From the NCBI GenBank assembly GCA_037349315.1, contig JBAIAC010000035.1, positions 8,632,501 to 8,696,500 of the forward strand: 64,000 bases of DNA. The letters are read 5' to 3'. A program made the translations under genes and the position numbers. Origin of the DNA: Chelydra serpentina. Its lineage: Eukaryota; Chordata; Testudines; Chelydridae. How positions within the stretch are numbered: position 1 is the stretch's first letter; each line of letters begins with the position of its first letter. This document shows, in pieces, positions 1-12,037 of this stretch. A model generated the notes under the pieces. That model ran no database searches. It saw only the letters and a list, made by a program, of their open reading frames with translations, and was not told the DNA's origin.

Positions 1-1371
1 CAAGTATGGACGGCTCATTCCAGTGCTCTGTCTGTTCACTGTCCCTTCCAACCCACCTGCTCGGGGGAGACAATAAGTGAGTGAATAGCCCTGCTTACTC
101 CTACATACTAGGATTCAAGGTCTGGGTAGTTCATGTGGATATAAAAGGGGATTTCTTACTCCTTTGTGTGGTTACATAACAGAGTCCGAATCTAACCCCT
201 CATGAGAGAATTATGAGAGGCCTATGTCTGAAGAAATACACTGGCAACTGAAGGGAGATATTTGGGGTTTCAGCATTTGTTTTATTTGATTATTTGGTAT
301 TAATGAAGAACACGAGTCATAGTAAGGTGAGTCTGTTTCCTTAAGTATATTTGTTTTAATGACAACATGTTAGAGAAGCGCTTTTCATTCTCCTGTAATG
401 AGATGGGGCCTCAAAAATTTAACAGCAAAGCAGATGAACTAATCTTTAGCTCTGTGCGGATGTTAATTTAATAACTGACAAAAATGCATTTAACATAGTG
501 AGATATCAGATCCCTGTTAATGACAAGTTGCGTCAGGACTGCAATAATTTTGAGTAAGTTACACTATCAAATTACCCTGTTACCAGCACCAAAGGGCCAG
601 AGACTGGCAACAGTGATTCTTTTGCCCGGTGTGCTTCGCTCCAATGAATACACCAGGGTATTCACACAGAACATCATCTCTTCATACTCTCTGGAAATAA
701 CTGACTTTGTAGTACACTTCAACATTTTTCCTGTAGCAAAATGATCCTGTGTAACAATTAATTCATCAGATTTTGCATCAATGAGTTCTGAATTCTACTG
801 GTCATCTCCATGTTGGGCTACTTGAATGATTAGTTTCCTTCAGCATTGCCCTCCATTGATCACTGGTCCTGTAAATTATTAACACGGCTAAACCGGGAAA
901 TGTTCCTTTCGCTACCAGCATGGTCCCTATTCCAGGATTCCATACAGCAAGGATTCTTCATGAAAGATTGCCCATAATTGGGCATGATCTTTTGGAGTTT
1001 TTTTTTAAATAGTCCTTGAATAAGAGACCGTTGCACCATCCCTGGTTGAGTCATCTGAGCAATGAGAGGCATTTTAAAAAAAGTTGTCCCAAAGGGTCAC
1101 CGAAGTTGTTGACTTGAGTCAATCTCTAGAATAAGGAGTTATCAATATCACTGTCCTTAGTAGAAAATCGAAGTGCTTCTTGCAGTGCTTGTACTCCTTC
1201 TGTTTGTCATTGGTAGCAGAAGGAGACGTCTCACGATTATTGGAATGAGAAGAATCATTTTGTTACAGGAGCCAGCTGCTATGCTTGCTAGTTCTGGCTA
1301 ATGAAAAAGTAGTAGCTACTGTACTGTAGCTACTATTGCATTGGGTTTTGTCATGTTTGTCCTTGGCACTA
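1..1371. other. Unique non-coding DNA
   Basis: No repeat family, exon or RNA gene is recognisable. Open frames here are short and have no family resemblance. The only structure seen is a small stem-loop at 1310-1335. Confidence 0.55.
1310..1335. repeat. Short inverted repeat
   Basis: TAGTAGCTAC at 1310-1319 is repeated as its exact reverse complement at 1326-1335 around a 6-base loop. It is a perfect 10-bp stem with no sign of a terminator or regulatory role. Confidence 0.6.
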
Positions 1372-1635
1372 CAGCTGGTTAGAAAATTTCCTTCACAATG
1401 ATTTTCTGATGGAAAACGCAGTGTCTGCAAAACCAAAATCTTCTGTGGGAAAATCTTGACTTTTGCTGAAAATCTTCAATTTTCTATTAGGAAATTCAAA
1501 ACAAAAGCCTTAATTTTAGGTCAGTTCAACCAGAATTGGGATATTTTGTTTTGCTGAACTAACCTGAAATATTTTCTTCAAATTATTTTAACAAAACATT
1601 AAGCTGTATTTCCTTATTATAGTATCTTATGTGAG

Positions 1636-1827
1636 TTGCACTTCAGTTGCATTCTCTCTGATGGGTTGAGCTCCCAGGAAGACTGCATCTCCCATAATGC
1701 AATGTGGAATTCCCTCCGACCATCTTGGGATTCACATGGCTGACTGCCTCATGGGAGATGTAGTCCAGTCGGGGAACCTGACACAAGGGGAAAATGGGAC
1801 ATCTGTCTCCCAGAAGCCAATGTGCAA
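1636..1827. mobile_element. Small inverted-repeat element, possible MITE
   Basis: It is bounded by TTGCAC and GTGCAA. Inside, a segment reading CATCTCCCATAATGCA near 1686 is mirrored by a reverse complement with CATGGGAGATGTAG near 1750. The flanks ATGTGAG and CTGTGAG could be an imperfect 7-bp target duplication. The family is not named. Confidence 0.4.
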
Positions 1828-2124
1828 CTGTGAGAAAATGCACTGATTCGAAACCAGGTGTTTTGGGTCAGTTCAACAAACTAAAACAAAACATTCAGAT
1901 TATGGGAATGCTTAAATGACAAAACAGAACATTTTGACATTTCCAAACAGAAAGTTTTCAGATTTTCCATTCTAGGAAATAGTTTGAAATATCAACATGT
2001 CTCGATTTGGGATAAAACAAATGTTGAAATGGTTGGCTCCCAGGCTTCAGGTCTGAAAAGCCACGAAGGCTTCCCATGTCCAGGAAAGAATTTCTGGTCA
2101 AAACTAGAAAGAGGGAAAGACCCC

Positions 2125-2190
2125 ACAGTAGCCAATAGTTAGCACACACGCCTGGGATGTGGAAGACCCAGGTGAGTGCTGTACCTCTTT
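2125..2190 (+). repeat. tRNA/MIR-like SINE fragment
   Basis: The stretch reads like the 5' part of a tRNA-derived SINE of the MIR kind (CGCCTGGGATGTGGAAGACC followed by CAGGTGAG). The rest of the element is missing or too decayed to see. Confidence 0.4.
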
Positions 2191-2288
2191 TCCTTTCTCA
2201 TAACTTCTGAAATTTTTCAAAAAATCCATCCTGATGTAGAACCAGAAATTTGTTTTGAAATATCAAAACAATTTCCTTCCTAGCTCTA

Positions 2289-2721
2289 GCCATGGCTGCA
2301 GCAGCATCTGTCTCTGATTCTCCCACAACCTCTCCCTCTTTAAAATCAAAATAAACCTTTTAGGGATATTTTCTTGTACTGATAAAAGGGCCCTTCTATT
2401 CCTCCAGGCTAATTTTTACTATTGTCACTAGTCCTTCACTTTCTTACTAGATCAAATAACCCCCTTTCACTCTTTCCTAAAATAACTCTTCAAGTTCCTT
2501 CCAAGTCTTAAAAAATAGGAAGGGGGAATTGATCTCTAAATTTTAACTACTGACTGTGCCACCTAAAGGTGATTTTATTTTTCAGGCCTATTAATCCCTT
2601 ACAACACTGTCAACATTTTTAAAGAAATCCAAACTTAATTTTTGCTTTTAAACTTGTGCATGTCAACCTTGATTCTGGCCTTTCCTAAGCTTTGAGTACT
2701 TGACTTTGCATTCTCCTTAAC

Positions 2722-2723
<2 letters not shown>
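2289..2723. other. Unique non-coding DNA
   Basis: AT-rich sequence without a recognisable gene or repeat. Confidence 0.5.

Positions 2724-2791
<68 letters not shown>
2724..2791. repeat. (TG)34 microsatellite
   Basis: This is an uninterrupted TG run of 68 bases, the longest simple repeat in the window. The open frame of repeated Thr-His on the minus strand is only its translation. It can adopt Z-DNA and is likely length-polymorphic. Confidence 0.97.
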
Positions 2792-2793
<2 letters not shown>

Positions 2794-5700
2794 CATGCGT
2801 GCCAGGCTCTTCTTTTTCAAGGTCAAAAATTTCTGCCAGGCACTTGCAATGTATAACAGAAATGTCTCCTACCTGAAGGGACAATGAAAAATAAATTAAA
2901 TCAGGTGAACCTAAGAGAATTTTAGGATTTTCCCTTTCGCAGGGGTTCTTCCTCCAACAGGGGATGATAACAGACTCATAATTTAAGATAACATATTCTG
3001 TCTAATTATGCAAATCTTATAAAAAGGTACAAATATTTAGTTAGCAAAATTAGTTTATCCAGTATAAGATTTTGTAGGAGAAGAATAAAAGGGAATGGGG
3101 AAGGAGCATTGTTAGCTTCTGTGTTTCAAATGGAAGAGAAGAATGAGCTTGATTTCATGCTGAAAATAGACTTTCTCTGCAATTCACACGGAGATTACTA
3201 AGCATTGTGTGTGCACTATATTTTCTTTATAGATCTCTTCTGAAGGAAAGGCGCTTGAGTCAGTCAAAATGTTAAATCTAAGTTTTTCTCTCTGTAGTAT
3301 GCTTTCAAAATCACCCTCGAGTTCTGTACCCTCTTTTTGATGCCTTTCATGGGGGTGTGGGGGGGTATTTCTTGGGCCTTCACAACAAAAATAAAACAGA
3401 AAAGGGGGGAAAACTCAAAACCCTGCATGTGTAATTTTAAGACTAAATTGTTAAATGCTTAAAGCAAAACACATAAGCTGTTAAGATTGAGTGAAATGTC
3501 AAAGCACTCAGAATCCCATGGAGTTTTTGCAGAAGAGACTTTCACAGCAGAGGATTCTTTTTGACAAAGGACTCCTGCTATGTGAAATTTGTAGCTATAC
3601 CTTGTGAAGAGTATCCCCATGTCAGACTCGGCAAAATTCAACTCCCAGCTTGGTTCATAAGATACATTAGGGTACATTAGGCCAATGGCAAATAATCCTT
3701 CTTAACTAGAAATGTGCTTTTAAAATCAATATGTTGGTTAAGCATCAGGAATACAGTAAGTGTGTTTCAAGATGTACAAACTGTGTTTGAGTTAGAGTGT
3801 CTGTTTCATAGGGAATCTGATAGCCACATTGCAGATAAGTTCAATTTTGGGGTAGGCTAGCCAGCCAATAACAAAATCATCACGCTGTTCTAGCTAGAAG
3901 CTGGGTGATTACTATCTAAAATTGAATTTGTTTTGCCCACGCGTGGTCCCCTTTTGTGTTTTCCACAAACATTTGAGTGATCAGGTATCGCCTGCAGAAA
4001 TGCTCACACAAAACAAATGTGAAGGACACACGTTTCAGGGCTCATGCCGGGACTGCTGGGGTTTATATAAGCAGTGTGGCAGGTTTTCCCAGAACCTTCA
4101 CCAACCTGGTCTCTTGTGGGCATGATCAATTGCATTCAGTACTGAACCCGTTTCGGTGGCTAGCAGGCAGGTAGTTAGGCATCTAAATGGGGCAAACGAC
4201 CATTGCAAAACGTGGCCACACTCTTAGATGTCATTGCTGAAAGTTGGACCCAGAGTGCATAATGCAGCTCATTTTACAGAACAGGAAAAGACAGAGCAGG
4301 CCTGGGGTTATCCAAAATGTTACAGATAATGGGCCAAATGAATCCTTAGTGTGGCTCAATTGACTTTGGCGGTATTTCACCAGGCTGAATTTGGAACTCT
4401 AATTTGTGTCAGGGTAGGTAGAGGTGCTGTGTTTTGAAGCTGCTAGTCCAGAGTGCAATTCATACAGATGCTGGCTAATCATGGACTTTTATATTTGGGT
4501 GAATATGCAACAGTTCTAATGTATTAGGTCAACAGAAAAAAGGTCACACTTGAGTAAATTCACTATTTTCCACTAGAGGGCACCATTACAAACATATAGC
4601 TAAATTTCTCACAAAAGGTACTCAAGGTATTAAACCGAGTTAGAAAGTAGCACCACAATCTTTAGATAATGCTAAACGGAGAAGTGGGACTCTGAAGGGA
4701 ATAAAGTAGGTAGATGCTCTATAGGTCTGTCTGAGCTGATTTCAAACTCAAGTACAAAGGGATGTCAGCAAATGAAGCCAAAGAGAGGCAGGGCATTAAA
4801 GAACTACAAGAAAATTTTTCTTATGATGATTATTTTTATTCAGAGAAATTTCAAATAGCAGTATTGAGAGACAATCTGTACACAGTCGTAGAAAAGACTG
4901 CATCAATATATAGATTTCAGCTGGAAAAATATCTGGAACAACCAAGTTGTAGCAGGCTCCACTGGGGATGGATATTGATTGAAAATCTGAGACACTGATA
5001 GGGTTAATTTTTTAAAAGGGCAAAGAGCTGCTGTTTTGGTTGCTGTAATTTGCTCCTGCAATTTAATGGTGGGTGCAAATCAGCAAACTTGTATCTCTGA
5101 CTATCTGCATTCAGGTTTGCAATTACTCAGATTTGGGCCCACACTTAGCTGCTGACAGGGAAAGATGGGTACAAACCGCATCAGATTGGAGGCAACTCTT
5201 TTGAAATTGGCCCCATGTGCATCTTCTCTCCACTTTGCTGTCATCAGGAGTTGGGATGATTTTTACAGGCTGTCCTTTTTTAAGCCTTTACTTTCATCGG
5301 GTTATTTTTCCTACCGCCAGGGCCTTCAATGTTATGTGGGACCAGACTATAAATGTTCACTTAGTTGACACGATTAGTGGCGTTTGTACATTTGAACACA
5401 AATAGGAATCAGAAGTCCATTTCAGTCCAGTTTTGAGGAGATGTGCTTTAAATTCAGAAAAGAGGGAAATTGACCAGTGTCATGGTTTTGTGCTCTGAAT
5501 AAGAAAAACAACTTGAAATGCAGAAAGGGGTGGCACATACAGCAAAGGCTGGGGGCATTCTTTGCAGCAGAATGAAAAGGAAAATGAGCTGATGTCTCTT
5601 TGATATCCCTGCTCCTGCTGATTATTCAAAAGAACCCCAGTAACATCCTGTATCTTTGATCTTGGAAGAAGTAGCTAAAACACTTTATACCCTGAATTTA

Positions 5701-5880
5701 CTGCAGGAGCACCAGTGACTCTAAGCAATGAAAGGACTGTATATTTTGATCTGTTATCTACTCCAATTTAATTTCCTCTATAGGGAATCCCAGAAATGCA
5801 TATTCTTGGTTGGCTTTAAAACTTAAAGACCTTCAAAAGTGGAAACGGTCAGACCTTGATCACATCAGAATAATTCCTCT
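2792..5880. other. Unique non-coding DNA with one decayed palindromic repeat
   Basis: Most of this 3 kb is AT-rich with no recognisable gene. At about 4327-4393 there is a decayed copy of the amniote palindromic repeat (GGGCCAAATGAATCC, then CAATTGACTTTGG). A 78-codon frame at 4762-4998 has no recognised domain and was not called. Confidence 0.5.
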
Positions 5881-6067
5881 TAGAATCATAGAGTATCAGG
5901 GTTGAAAGGGACCTTAGGAGGTCATCTAGTCCAACCCCATTCTCAAAGCAGGACCAATTTCTGCCCCAATTTCTGCCTCAGATCCCTAAATGGCCCCCTC
6001 AAGGATTGAACTCACAACCCTGGGTTTAGCAGGCCAATGCTCAAACCACTGAGCTATCCCTCCCCCT
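5881..6067 (-). mobile_element. tRNA-derived SINE with CR1-type 3' tail
   Basis: Read on the minus strand, the element starts with a tRNA-like head holding an A box (TAGCTCAGTGGTTTGAGC) and a B box (GTTGTGAGTTCAATCC). A short linker follows, then the same 3' end as CR1 (GGACTAGATGACCTCC onward), ending in GATTCTA. The layout matches the tortoise PolIII SINE, which borrows CR1 machinery through its shared tail. A short duplication (AATTTCTGCC, twice near 5958-5978) is specific to this copy. Confidence 0.85.
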
Positions 6068-7484
6068 CGTCTTAGGATGTAGCTGGCTCCGATTATGATT
6101 AGCTTATTGTAGTTCTGCAATAATAATAATAATTAATAATAAAAAAGATATTTTGATAATGTGCGATTAAAATTCCGAACAGTATTTGATATTCCTGTTG
6201 CAGCAGAAAGCAAAAGCAAAGCTCACTCTCCTTTATTTGCAGGAAATTCTTAACTTGATACAGTTCTGGCAAGAGGATGGACTAATGTCTCTTCTGTGTC
6301 TAGATTCTAGCAACCTGTAGGAAACACTGATTATATTGTCCCTCTCCAGTGCAGTAAGGGGATGGGATCAGAGACTAAGCTCTCCCCCGATTAGAATAAA
6401 ATTGTTGTAAAGGGACAACAACAAATTCAATCAAATTGAAGTTTTATTTGAACGCACACTCTTCTGCTTGCATTAGTAGTATCTTGGATTATTTCTAGCA
6501 TACCACAAGCACTGGATTACACAGAAAAATGATTGAGCTGTGTTTGTGACTCAAACACAGAGAAAAAAAGTTTGTTCAGCGCATATCACTAAAGCTGTGT
6601 GTGAAGAGGGAGGGAGGAGAGGTGCCTAACATTGCATGGAACCGGCACGTTTCCACATTTGCATCTGGCCTACAAAGAAACAGCAGGGGCTCCAAATAGC
6701 TCAGAGCAAAAAGCGTGCACAGTTTCCTAATAACCAGGGTTAAGTCTTAGTTGGAGATTTCTATAAACTCATATTCAACTCATCTCTGTGAGGTCACATT
6801 ATGGGCCTCTCTGATATTACTCCAGCTTCAGAAAAGTTCATTACGTAGCTGACTGGAGAAGCCCTGAGCCCTCACCACAACACATTTCTTTGATGTTGAT
6901 GCCTCTGTTCCAGGCATTACACAGAATGAACAACTACTTTTTGTGTGTGTGGGTGGTTTCAATTTTGCCTTCAGTAGAGACTTGATCCCAGACTGGTTTC
7001 AAACTCCCAAAAGGAATGGGTTTGCTATGAAAATCTGAGATGCACAGAGAGAGAGAGAGAGAGAGAGACTGAAAAATTGCTGCTTTACTTTTTCTCGTAC
7101 CGGGATGACAAAGCCTGCCCCAACTGAGAATGGGATTGGCATCTAGACAGGAGGTTGGGTCCTGGGCCTTATCTGGACAAAAAGGAGCAGTTTGCAGTTG
7201 CTTTCCTCCTGAATACAGAAATGTGTCCTGTAGAGAGTACAGGTCCCAGTATGCAGTTCACCATCTTGATCCAAGCTGTCTTTTTATGGCACTGGTGAGA
7301 CTTTGTCCAAATTAATTCATCTATGTCTCAGGAGAGCTGTTTCTGAGAGAGCTGTGAAATCCTTAAGGAAGAGGTGATGGGATGCTCATACATCTATGAC
7401 CTAAAAACCAGGGGACCAGTAAACTCCTCTGATCAGCTAAAGAATATCCTTGTCAAAGATCATTTTGAAGGGAAAATATCTATC
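6068..7484. other. Unique non-coding DNA with simple repeats
   Basis: An AAT-rich tract lies at 6117-6147 and a (GA)n run at about 7046-7068. Nothing else is recognisable. Confidence 0.55.
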
Positions 7485-7487
7485 TTA

Positions 7488-7788
7488 GGCTACATCCACA
7501 CTACCCGCCTGATTCGGCGGGTAGCGATCGATGTTCTGGGATCGATTTATCGCGTCTCATCTAGACGCGATAAATCGATCCCAGAAGCGCTCCCCGTTGA
7601 CTCCGGAACTCCAGCTCCGCGCGAGGAGTAAGCGGAGTCGACGGGGGAGCCTGCCTGCTGCGGTGTGGACCAGCGGTAAGTACTTTTGAAATCGATCTAA
7701 GATACTCGACATCAGCTACGTTATTCACGTAGCTGAAGTTGCGTATCTTAGATCGATTTCCCCCCCTCCCCCCAGTGTGGACCAGCCC
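7488..7788. mobile_element. PIF/Harbinger-type MITE, copy 1
   Basis: The 301-bp element lies between TTA target duplications (7485-7487 and 7789-7791), as expected for PIF/Harbinger elements. The ends read GGCTACATCCACACTACCCG and, inverted, GGGCTGGTCCACACTG. Inside is a perfect 18-bp inverted repeat starting GATCGATTTATCGCGTCT with a 5-base loop (about 7540-7580), and a second long hairpin around CAGCTACGT/ACGTAGCTG (7690-7760). No transposase is encoded. CpGs in the first hairpin are still intact. Confidence 0.88.
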
Positions 7789-7791
7789 TTA

Positions 7792-9504
7792 GTGATGGAC
7801 AAACCTCAAAGGGTTGCATGGTTCAGTTTGGACAAGAGAATCAAAGTATGGATGCTTTTCCAAGTCATCTGCTCATCTTGGCTTTGCAAAATTTTACTGG
7901 AAAGCTCTTGAAAGCCAGCTGTCTCGTGAACTTCCTAATAATTCCATCTTCCAAGCAGACTGGAAATGCCAAGAAAACAACATCCCTTGTGGCTTTCTGC
8001 TTCAGGTCCCAGCCAGAACCCAGAAATTCAGAGGTATACAAAAAAGACAAATAATGAGTGTCTGAACCTCAACAAAGTTTCAGCTCAAGCTTTGGGTAAG
8101 GTTTTGTGGATCCTTTTAAAATCAGAATTAATGTGCCCATGCCTGTGTGAATTCAGTAAGTAGTAGCCGTACTGAAATATTCATCAAACGTGGGATTTTT
8201 GTAAACGCTCAGCATTGGCCTACCTCTGCTCACATTGAAGTCAACGTTAAAACTCCCGATGACTTTGATGGGAGCAGAGTGAGGAAGGCTGAGTGCTTGT
8301 GAAAATCTCATCCTACGTGGTTATGCCAACAGTATTTTTGACCAATACAGAAGCAATACTAAACTTTCCCTCCTAAAGAGCCTTCTAGCCAATGTTCCCA
8401 AAGCAACATGTACAAACGTTTATGAATCTTCATTAACAGTACTGCCTGGGAGATAGGTATGCACATAAGGCCAGATCTTTGCTCATGTAAATCCCATTTT
8501 CCCTGTTTAACAAACAGGGGAATGAAGGCATGGAAAATGCCTCTGGCTGATTGTACAAGGTGCTGAGAATCTGCAATCCAATGGATTTCAACTGGAGCCA
8601 GAGGCGCTCAGCCCCTCAGAAAATCAGACAATCTTTAACTTGCCTGGGGTTAAACTGAAAGTCATATGCCAGGTCAGGAGAAGAATCCACAACACCTGAT
8701 CCCTCATCTTCAAGTTCTGCATTAATGAGAACTAGATGAATGACTAGAGGATCGGAGAGGGAGGGGCGGGAGGGATGATTCCTTAAATAATGTATTTGAA
8801 AATCATTGTGCAAATTGTTGAATAATCTCTTTGAATGTTATTGCTCATTTCGCCACTGGACCCTGCTCCTTCCCACATATCCCATGTCCTTATATATATA
8901 GCACAGAATTTACATTATGGTTTTCCTGAAGGATTTTTCCATAAGTCTGGGAGAGGAAATTACTGCATTGGAAATTCCTCTCTTGCATGTAACAATCTCT
9001 TCTGGCAGTTAAGAGGTGTGACTCAAACAGAAAAAAATTCTGCTCAAAATGCGGCTCCGACATGGGCAAGGTTCAGTTAGAGGGGGGTGTGAGGTCAGCG
9101 TGAGCATTTTCCACAGCTCTGCAGACACTGGGCCAAATTCTCAGTTAGCATCAATTGATGTAGCTCCATTGACTTCCGTGGATGTGCTCTGACTTATGCC
9201 AACTGAAGATCTGTCCCATGTTCCTTAGTCTGTCTAGGAGCATGAATGCCGTGAGACTCTCCTTCCCCCCCCCCCCCCGCCCCCGCCCCCCCCCCAACCA
9301 CAGGGGATGAATGGGCACTTCAAGTCCTTCCTACCCTGGAAGAAATGTTTAGGACTGTGTTTCAAAATGGGCTCTCTTTCATGGTGCCGCTAGGAAGCCG
9401 GTGATCAGCTCTATCATTCTCCTTTATGTAGGGAAGCAAGTCCTTTGGCAGTGCCAGGAGAGAGTTGAGTGACACAGAAAAGAGATCAGGGTTCTTCTTT
9501 CTAA
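7792..9504. other. Non-coding DNA with two decayed palindromic repeats
   Basis: Ancient palindromic-repeat relics lie at about 8224-8282 (CTCTGCTC and GAGCAGAG ends) and 9128-9222 (GGGCCAAATTCTCAG start). A C-rich run (CCCCGCCCCCGCC type) is at 9265-9296. No gene seen. Confidence 0.5.
9265..9296. repeat. Poly-C tract
   Basis: A 32-base run of C interrupted only by two G. It is a likely G4-forming tract on the minus strand and a difficult site for sequencing. Confidence 0.9.
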
Positions 9505-9512
9505 TCTCCATC

Positions 9513-9679
9513 CATAGGCGCCGACTCTGTGGGTGCTCCAGGGCTGGAGCACCCACGGGGAAAAATTGGTGGGTGCTGAGCACCCACCGGCAGCCTTGCA
9601 AGCCGGGGGAGGGGGAGAGGGGATGCAGCGTGCCCGGGGAAGGAGGCAGGGCCAGGGATTTGGGGAAGGGGCACCTATG
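9513..9679. mobile_element. hAT-type MITE (CATAGGCGCC ends)
   Basis: The ends CATAGGCGCC and GGCACCTATG are inverted. The element is flanked by a perfect 8-bp target duplication TCTCCATC (9505-9512 and 9680-9687), the hallmark length of hAT insertion. Inside, GGGTGCTCCAGGG and GGAGCACCC form further short inverted repeats. It is 167 bp long with no coding capacity. A related start (ATAGGCACCGACTC) is also found inside the 31.3 kb hAT element. Confidence 0.85.
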
Positions 9680-9687
9680 TCTCCATC

Positions 9688-10538
9688 ATAGCATAGAGAA
9701 ACCAAAAGAAAATGTGTTAAACTGGGAGACAGGGGGAAGGAATCTATGAAACTAACTTTCAACTCCAGCTCTTGTTTTTTTTAACGTCTTTGTGATGCAA
9801 GCAGGATCTTTTTTTAGTACATATTTTTTTTGTGTGCTGTTCATTAGTAATAGGCATGGGAAGCAGGGGAGTGAGACATTTTCATCTGGACATTTTTTTT
9901 GGAGGTGGGGCAAAATGTAAATTGCAAATTGTAGCACTATATTGCACTGAATTAAATGTCACTTACAAAGAGCATGGACAAGTAGTTCCCATCTGACTCA
10001 CTGGCAGTATGAATCTATAATGTAAGCAGGAATCAACGGAATGTTGAGACAGGGATAAGACTGAGTTGGACACTAGACTAGTATCAATATGCCCTACAGT
10101 GCCAATAATTTTTAGGCAAAGCTCCCCCTTGATTTCAGTGGGGACGTGTACCATCTGTTTTATGCAGAACATGGCCTGGGGTGTCCTTCTCCTTTTAAAT
10201 TGGTTTGGGTTTTTTTTAGCTCAGGGATAGTGGGTAGTGAATTTAACATTATCCTATATCATAGAGAACCAGTGTTTTATTGTTGACTCAGGACTCCCTT
10301 AAAAGAATGTAGCAATAAGAGTTGAAAGAGCTTTAACAACTGATTGTGATTTGAATAATTTAGTTACTGTGAATGCAGGAAAAATATGAATCAGCGAGTC
10401 AAATCAAAGAATGTTAAGTAACAATTTGGGCATCAACATTATCTGACTTTTGTAAGGCAATAAAATATCTTCTGAATAATACATCAAACTGTCAGTGAGC
10501 GTTCTTTGGCTTGCTCACCTTCTCGGATTTCACACTTA
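9688..10538. other. Unique non-coding DNA
   Basis: T-rich runs and AT-rich sequence with a possible palindromic-repeat relic near 10092-10160 (GATTTCAGTGGGGACG). No gene seen. Confidence 0.5.
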
Positions 10539-10823
10539 GGGTCTACACTGCAGTTGGAGGTGTGATTGCAGCTTGATTAGGCCTCCCCCTACTAGCTTTC
10601 ATTTCGCTAGCTCAGCTGAAAATAGCAGTGAAGATGTGGCAGCATAGGATACAGTGAAGGCTAAACGAACCCACCCAGAAACCTGAGTACATACTCACAT
10701 TGGTACCCTACACCAGGTCCATGCCATCACATTTTCACTATTATTTTTTAGCCAAGGTAGCTAGATTAAAGCTAGCACAGTTATCCAAGCAGCAGGCACA
10801 CCTCCGATTACGGTGTTGACATA
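10539..10823. mobile_element. Fold-back DNA element (GGGTCTACACTGC ends)
   Basis: The left end GGGTCTACACTGCAG and an inner GGAGGTGTGATTGCAGC are mirrored at the right end by CACACCTCCGATTACGG and GTGTTGACATA. TTA precedes the left end, as in Harbinger insertions, but the right duplication is not clear. It is related to the element split by a hAT at 33.6-34.2 kb. Confidence 0.6.
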
Positions 10824-10969
10824 TGCTCAGGCTAGATGCATGTAATGCTTACCACTCACGGGAAGAGGTGGTCTGCATCTTCCACACTCTAGGTACTATA
10901 ATGAAGATACTTGGTGCCTATCGTAGAGATCTGTTTTGAAGTCTCTTTATTAATATTACAAAATATAGA

Positions 10970-11055
10970 GGGCCAGATCTTCAGTGGGGGTAAATCAACA
11001 GAGCATCGTTGCAGTCAGTGGAGGTTTGTCAATTTATACTAGCTAAGGATCTGGG
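10970..11055. repeat. Ancient palindromic repeat
   Basis: It starts GGGCCAGATCTTCAG and ends in the reverse complement CTAAGGATCTGGG, with GTCAGTGGAGG in the middle. This is a relic of a small, widely scattered amniote repeat with a near-perfect inverted structure. Confidence 0.65.
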
Positions 11056-11924
11056 ACAGACTTTTTAATTGTTTAATTTAATTTGATTCTATTAAAGCTG
11101 GGGCTGGTAGTGCTACTTTTTTTGGAGTGGGGGAAGCAGACTGGGGGCACTGGAATGGCAGGATCTATAACCAAGGCATACTGCTCTCTGGAACCTGGAA
11201 CTGAACTCAGGAATCCGAGACTCTGCGTTGCTCTGCTGTCAGCAAACTGCTGTGAATTCCACTGAAAAAAATGTGTTTATTCCCTTCCTAGAGGTTGGCC
11301 CATAGAGGATTACCACCTATTCCTGCTACCAGTTATTCCTCTAGTTCAAGTAGTCTATGCTGTGGATATAAAGCTCATGACCCAAGATGAGGGTCAATAT
11401 GTTTCCACATGATAGAATTATTGTTTATTCCCCAGTTTATTTTAAATAGGAAATGACATTTAAAAACTACATTGAAACAACATGATTAAAATTGCAATCA
11501 CAAGCAATCAAAAATTAGGACATGCCAGAACCCAGGGTGCCCGTACAACCTCAATTTTCACCCCCTATAAGCATGCATCATGATACAGTCTCCAGCTACA
11601 TGAAGTCATACTATTTTTTCCCCACAGATCTCTGCCTCATTGAGTGAATGAGTGTTTATTCAATGTTTATTTTGACCCTCCTCATTCACTGTGTGGCCTA
11701 AGACTGCATTTAATGCACAGTGATGAATACGAATACAGAATTGTTAATTTCTTCAGGCCTTTTCTATGGTACCCCATAATATATGTGTGTGTCACCTATG
11801 AATAAATTATCCCCCCAACACTCCTATGAGATCAGGTGGTATTATTGTTCCCATTTTGCAGCTGAGGCACAGAGAGTTAAGGCAAATATCGTCCACTAAT
11901 TTTGGGTGCACACCTTGAGACATC
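11056..11924. other. Unique non-coding DNA with a MIR fragment
   Basis: The piece at about 11828-11887 (CCCATTTTGCAGCTGAGGC, then ACAGAGAGTTAAGG) is the core of a MIR SINE on the minus strand. No gene seen. Confidence 0.55.
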
Positions 11925-12037
11925 TAGGGCCTAATTTTTCAGAGTACTTAGCCTTTTTATTGCCTTGTTATAGCAAAGCTCCAATCCACTTCTATTGCAG
12001 TTGTGAATGCTCAGCGCTTCTGCAAATCGGGCCCCGG
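11925..12037. repeat. Ancient palindromic repeat
   Basis: The ends read GGGCCTAATTTTTCAGAG and, inverted, GGGCCCGATTTGCAGAAG, with GTGAATGCTCAGCGC near the right side. It belongs to the same class as the palindromic relic inside the MIR at 30.5 kb. Confidence 0.6.

Larger units (their letters stand above)
1372..2288. repeat. AT-rich composite interspersed repeat
   Basis: The block is rich in runs such as GAAAATTTTC and GGTCAGTTCAAC, and it resembles the AT-rich fold-back elements at 17.8, 24.0 and 41.6 kb. Parts at about 1520-1600 and 1860-1990 resemble each other. A separate inverted-repeat element (1636-1827) appears to sit inside it. The outer limits are uncertain. Confidence 0.45.

Noticed and set aside
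2635..2826. A Thr-His repeat protein
   Set aside because: It is simply the TG microsatellite read on the minus strand.
5881..6067. A functional tRNA gene on the minus strand
   Set aside because: A and B boxes are present, but the sequence runs on into a CR1-type tail and cannot fold a full cloverleaf with an acceptor stem. It is a SINE head.
7488..7788. A CRISPR-like or terminator hairpin array
   Set aside because: The hairpins belong to a Harbinger MITE with TTA duplications, repeated at 39.0 kb. The genome is clearly eukaryotic.
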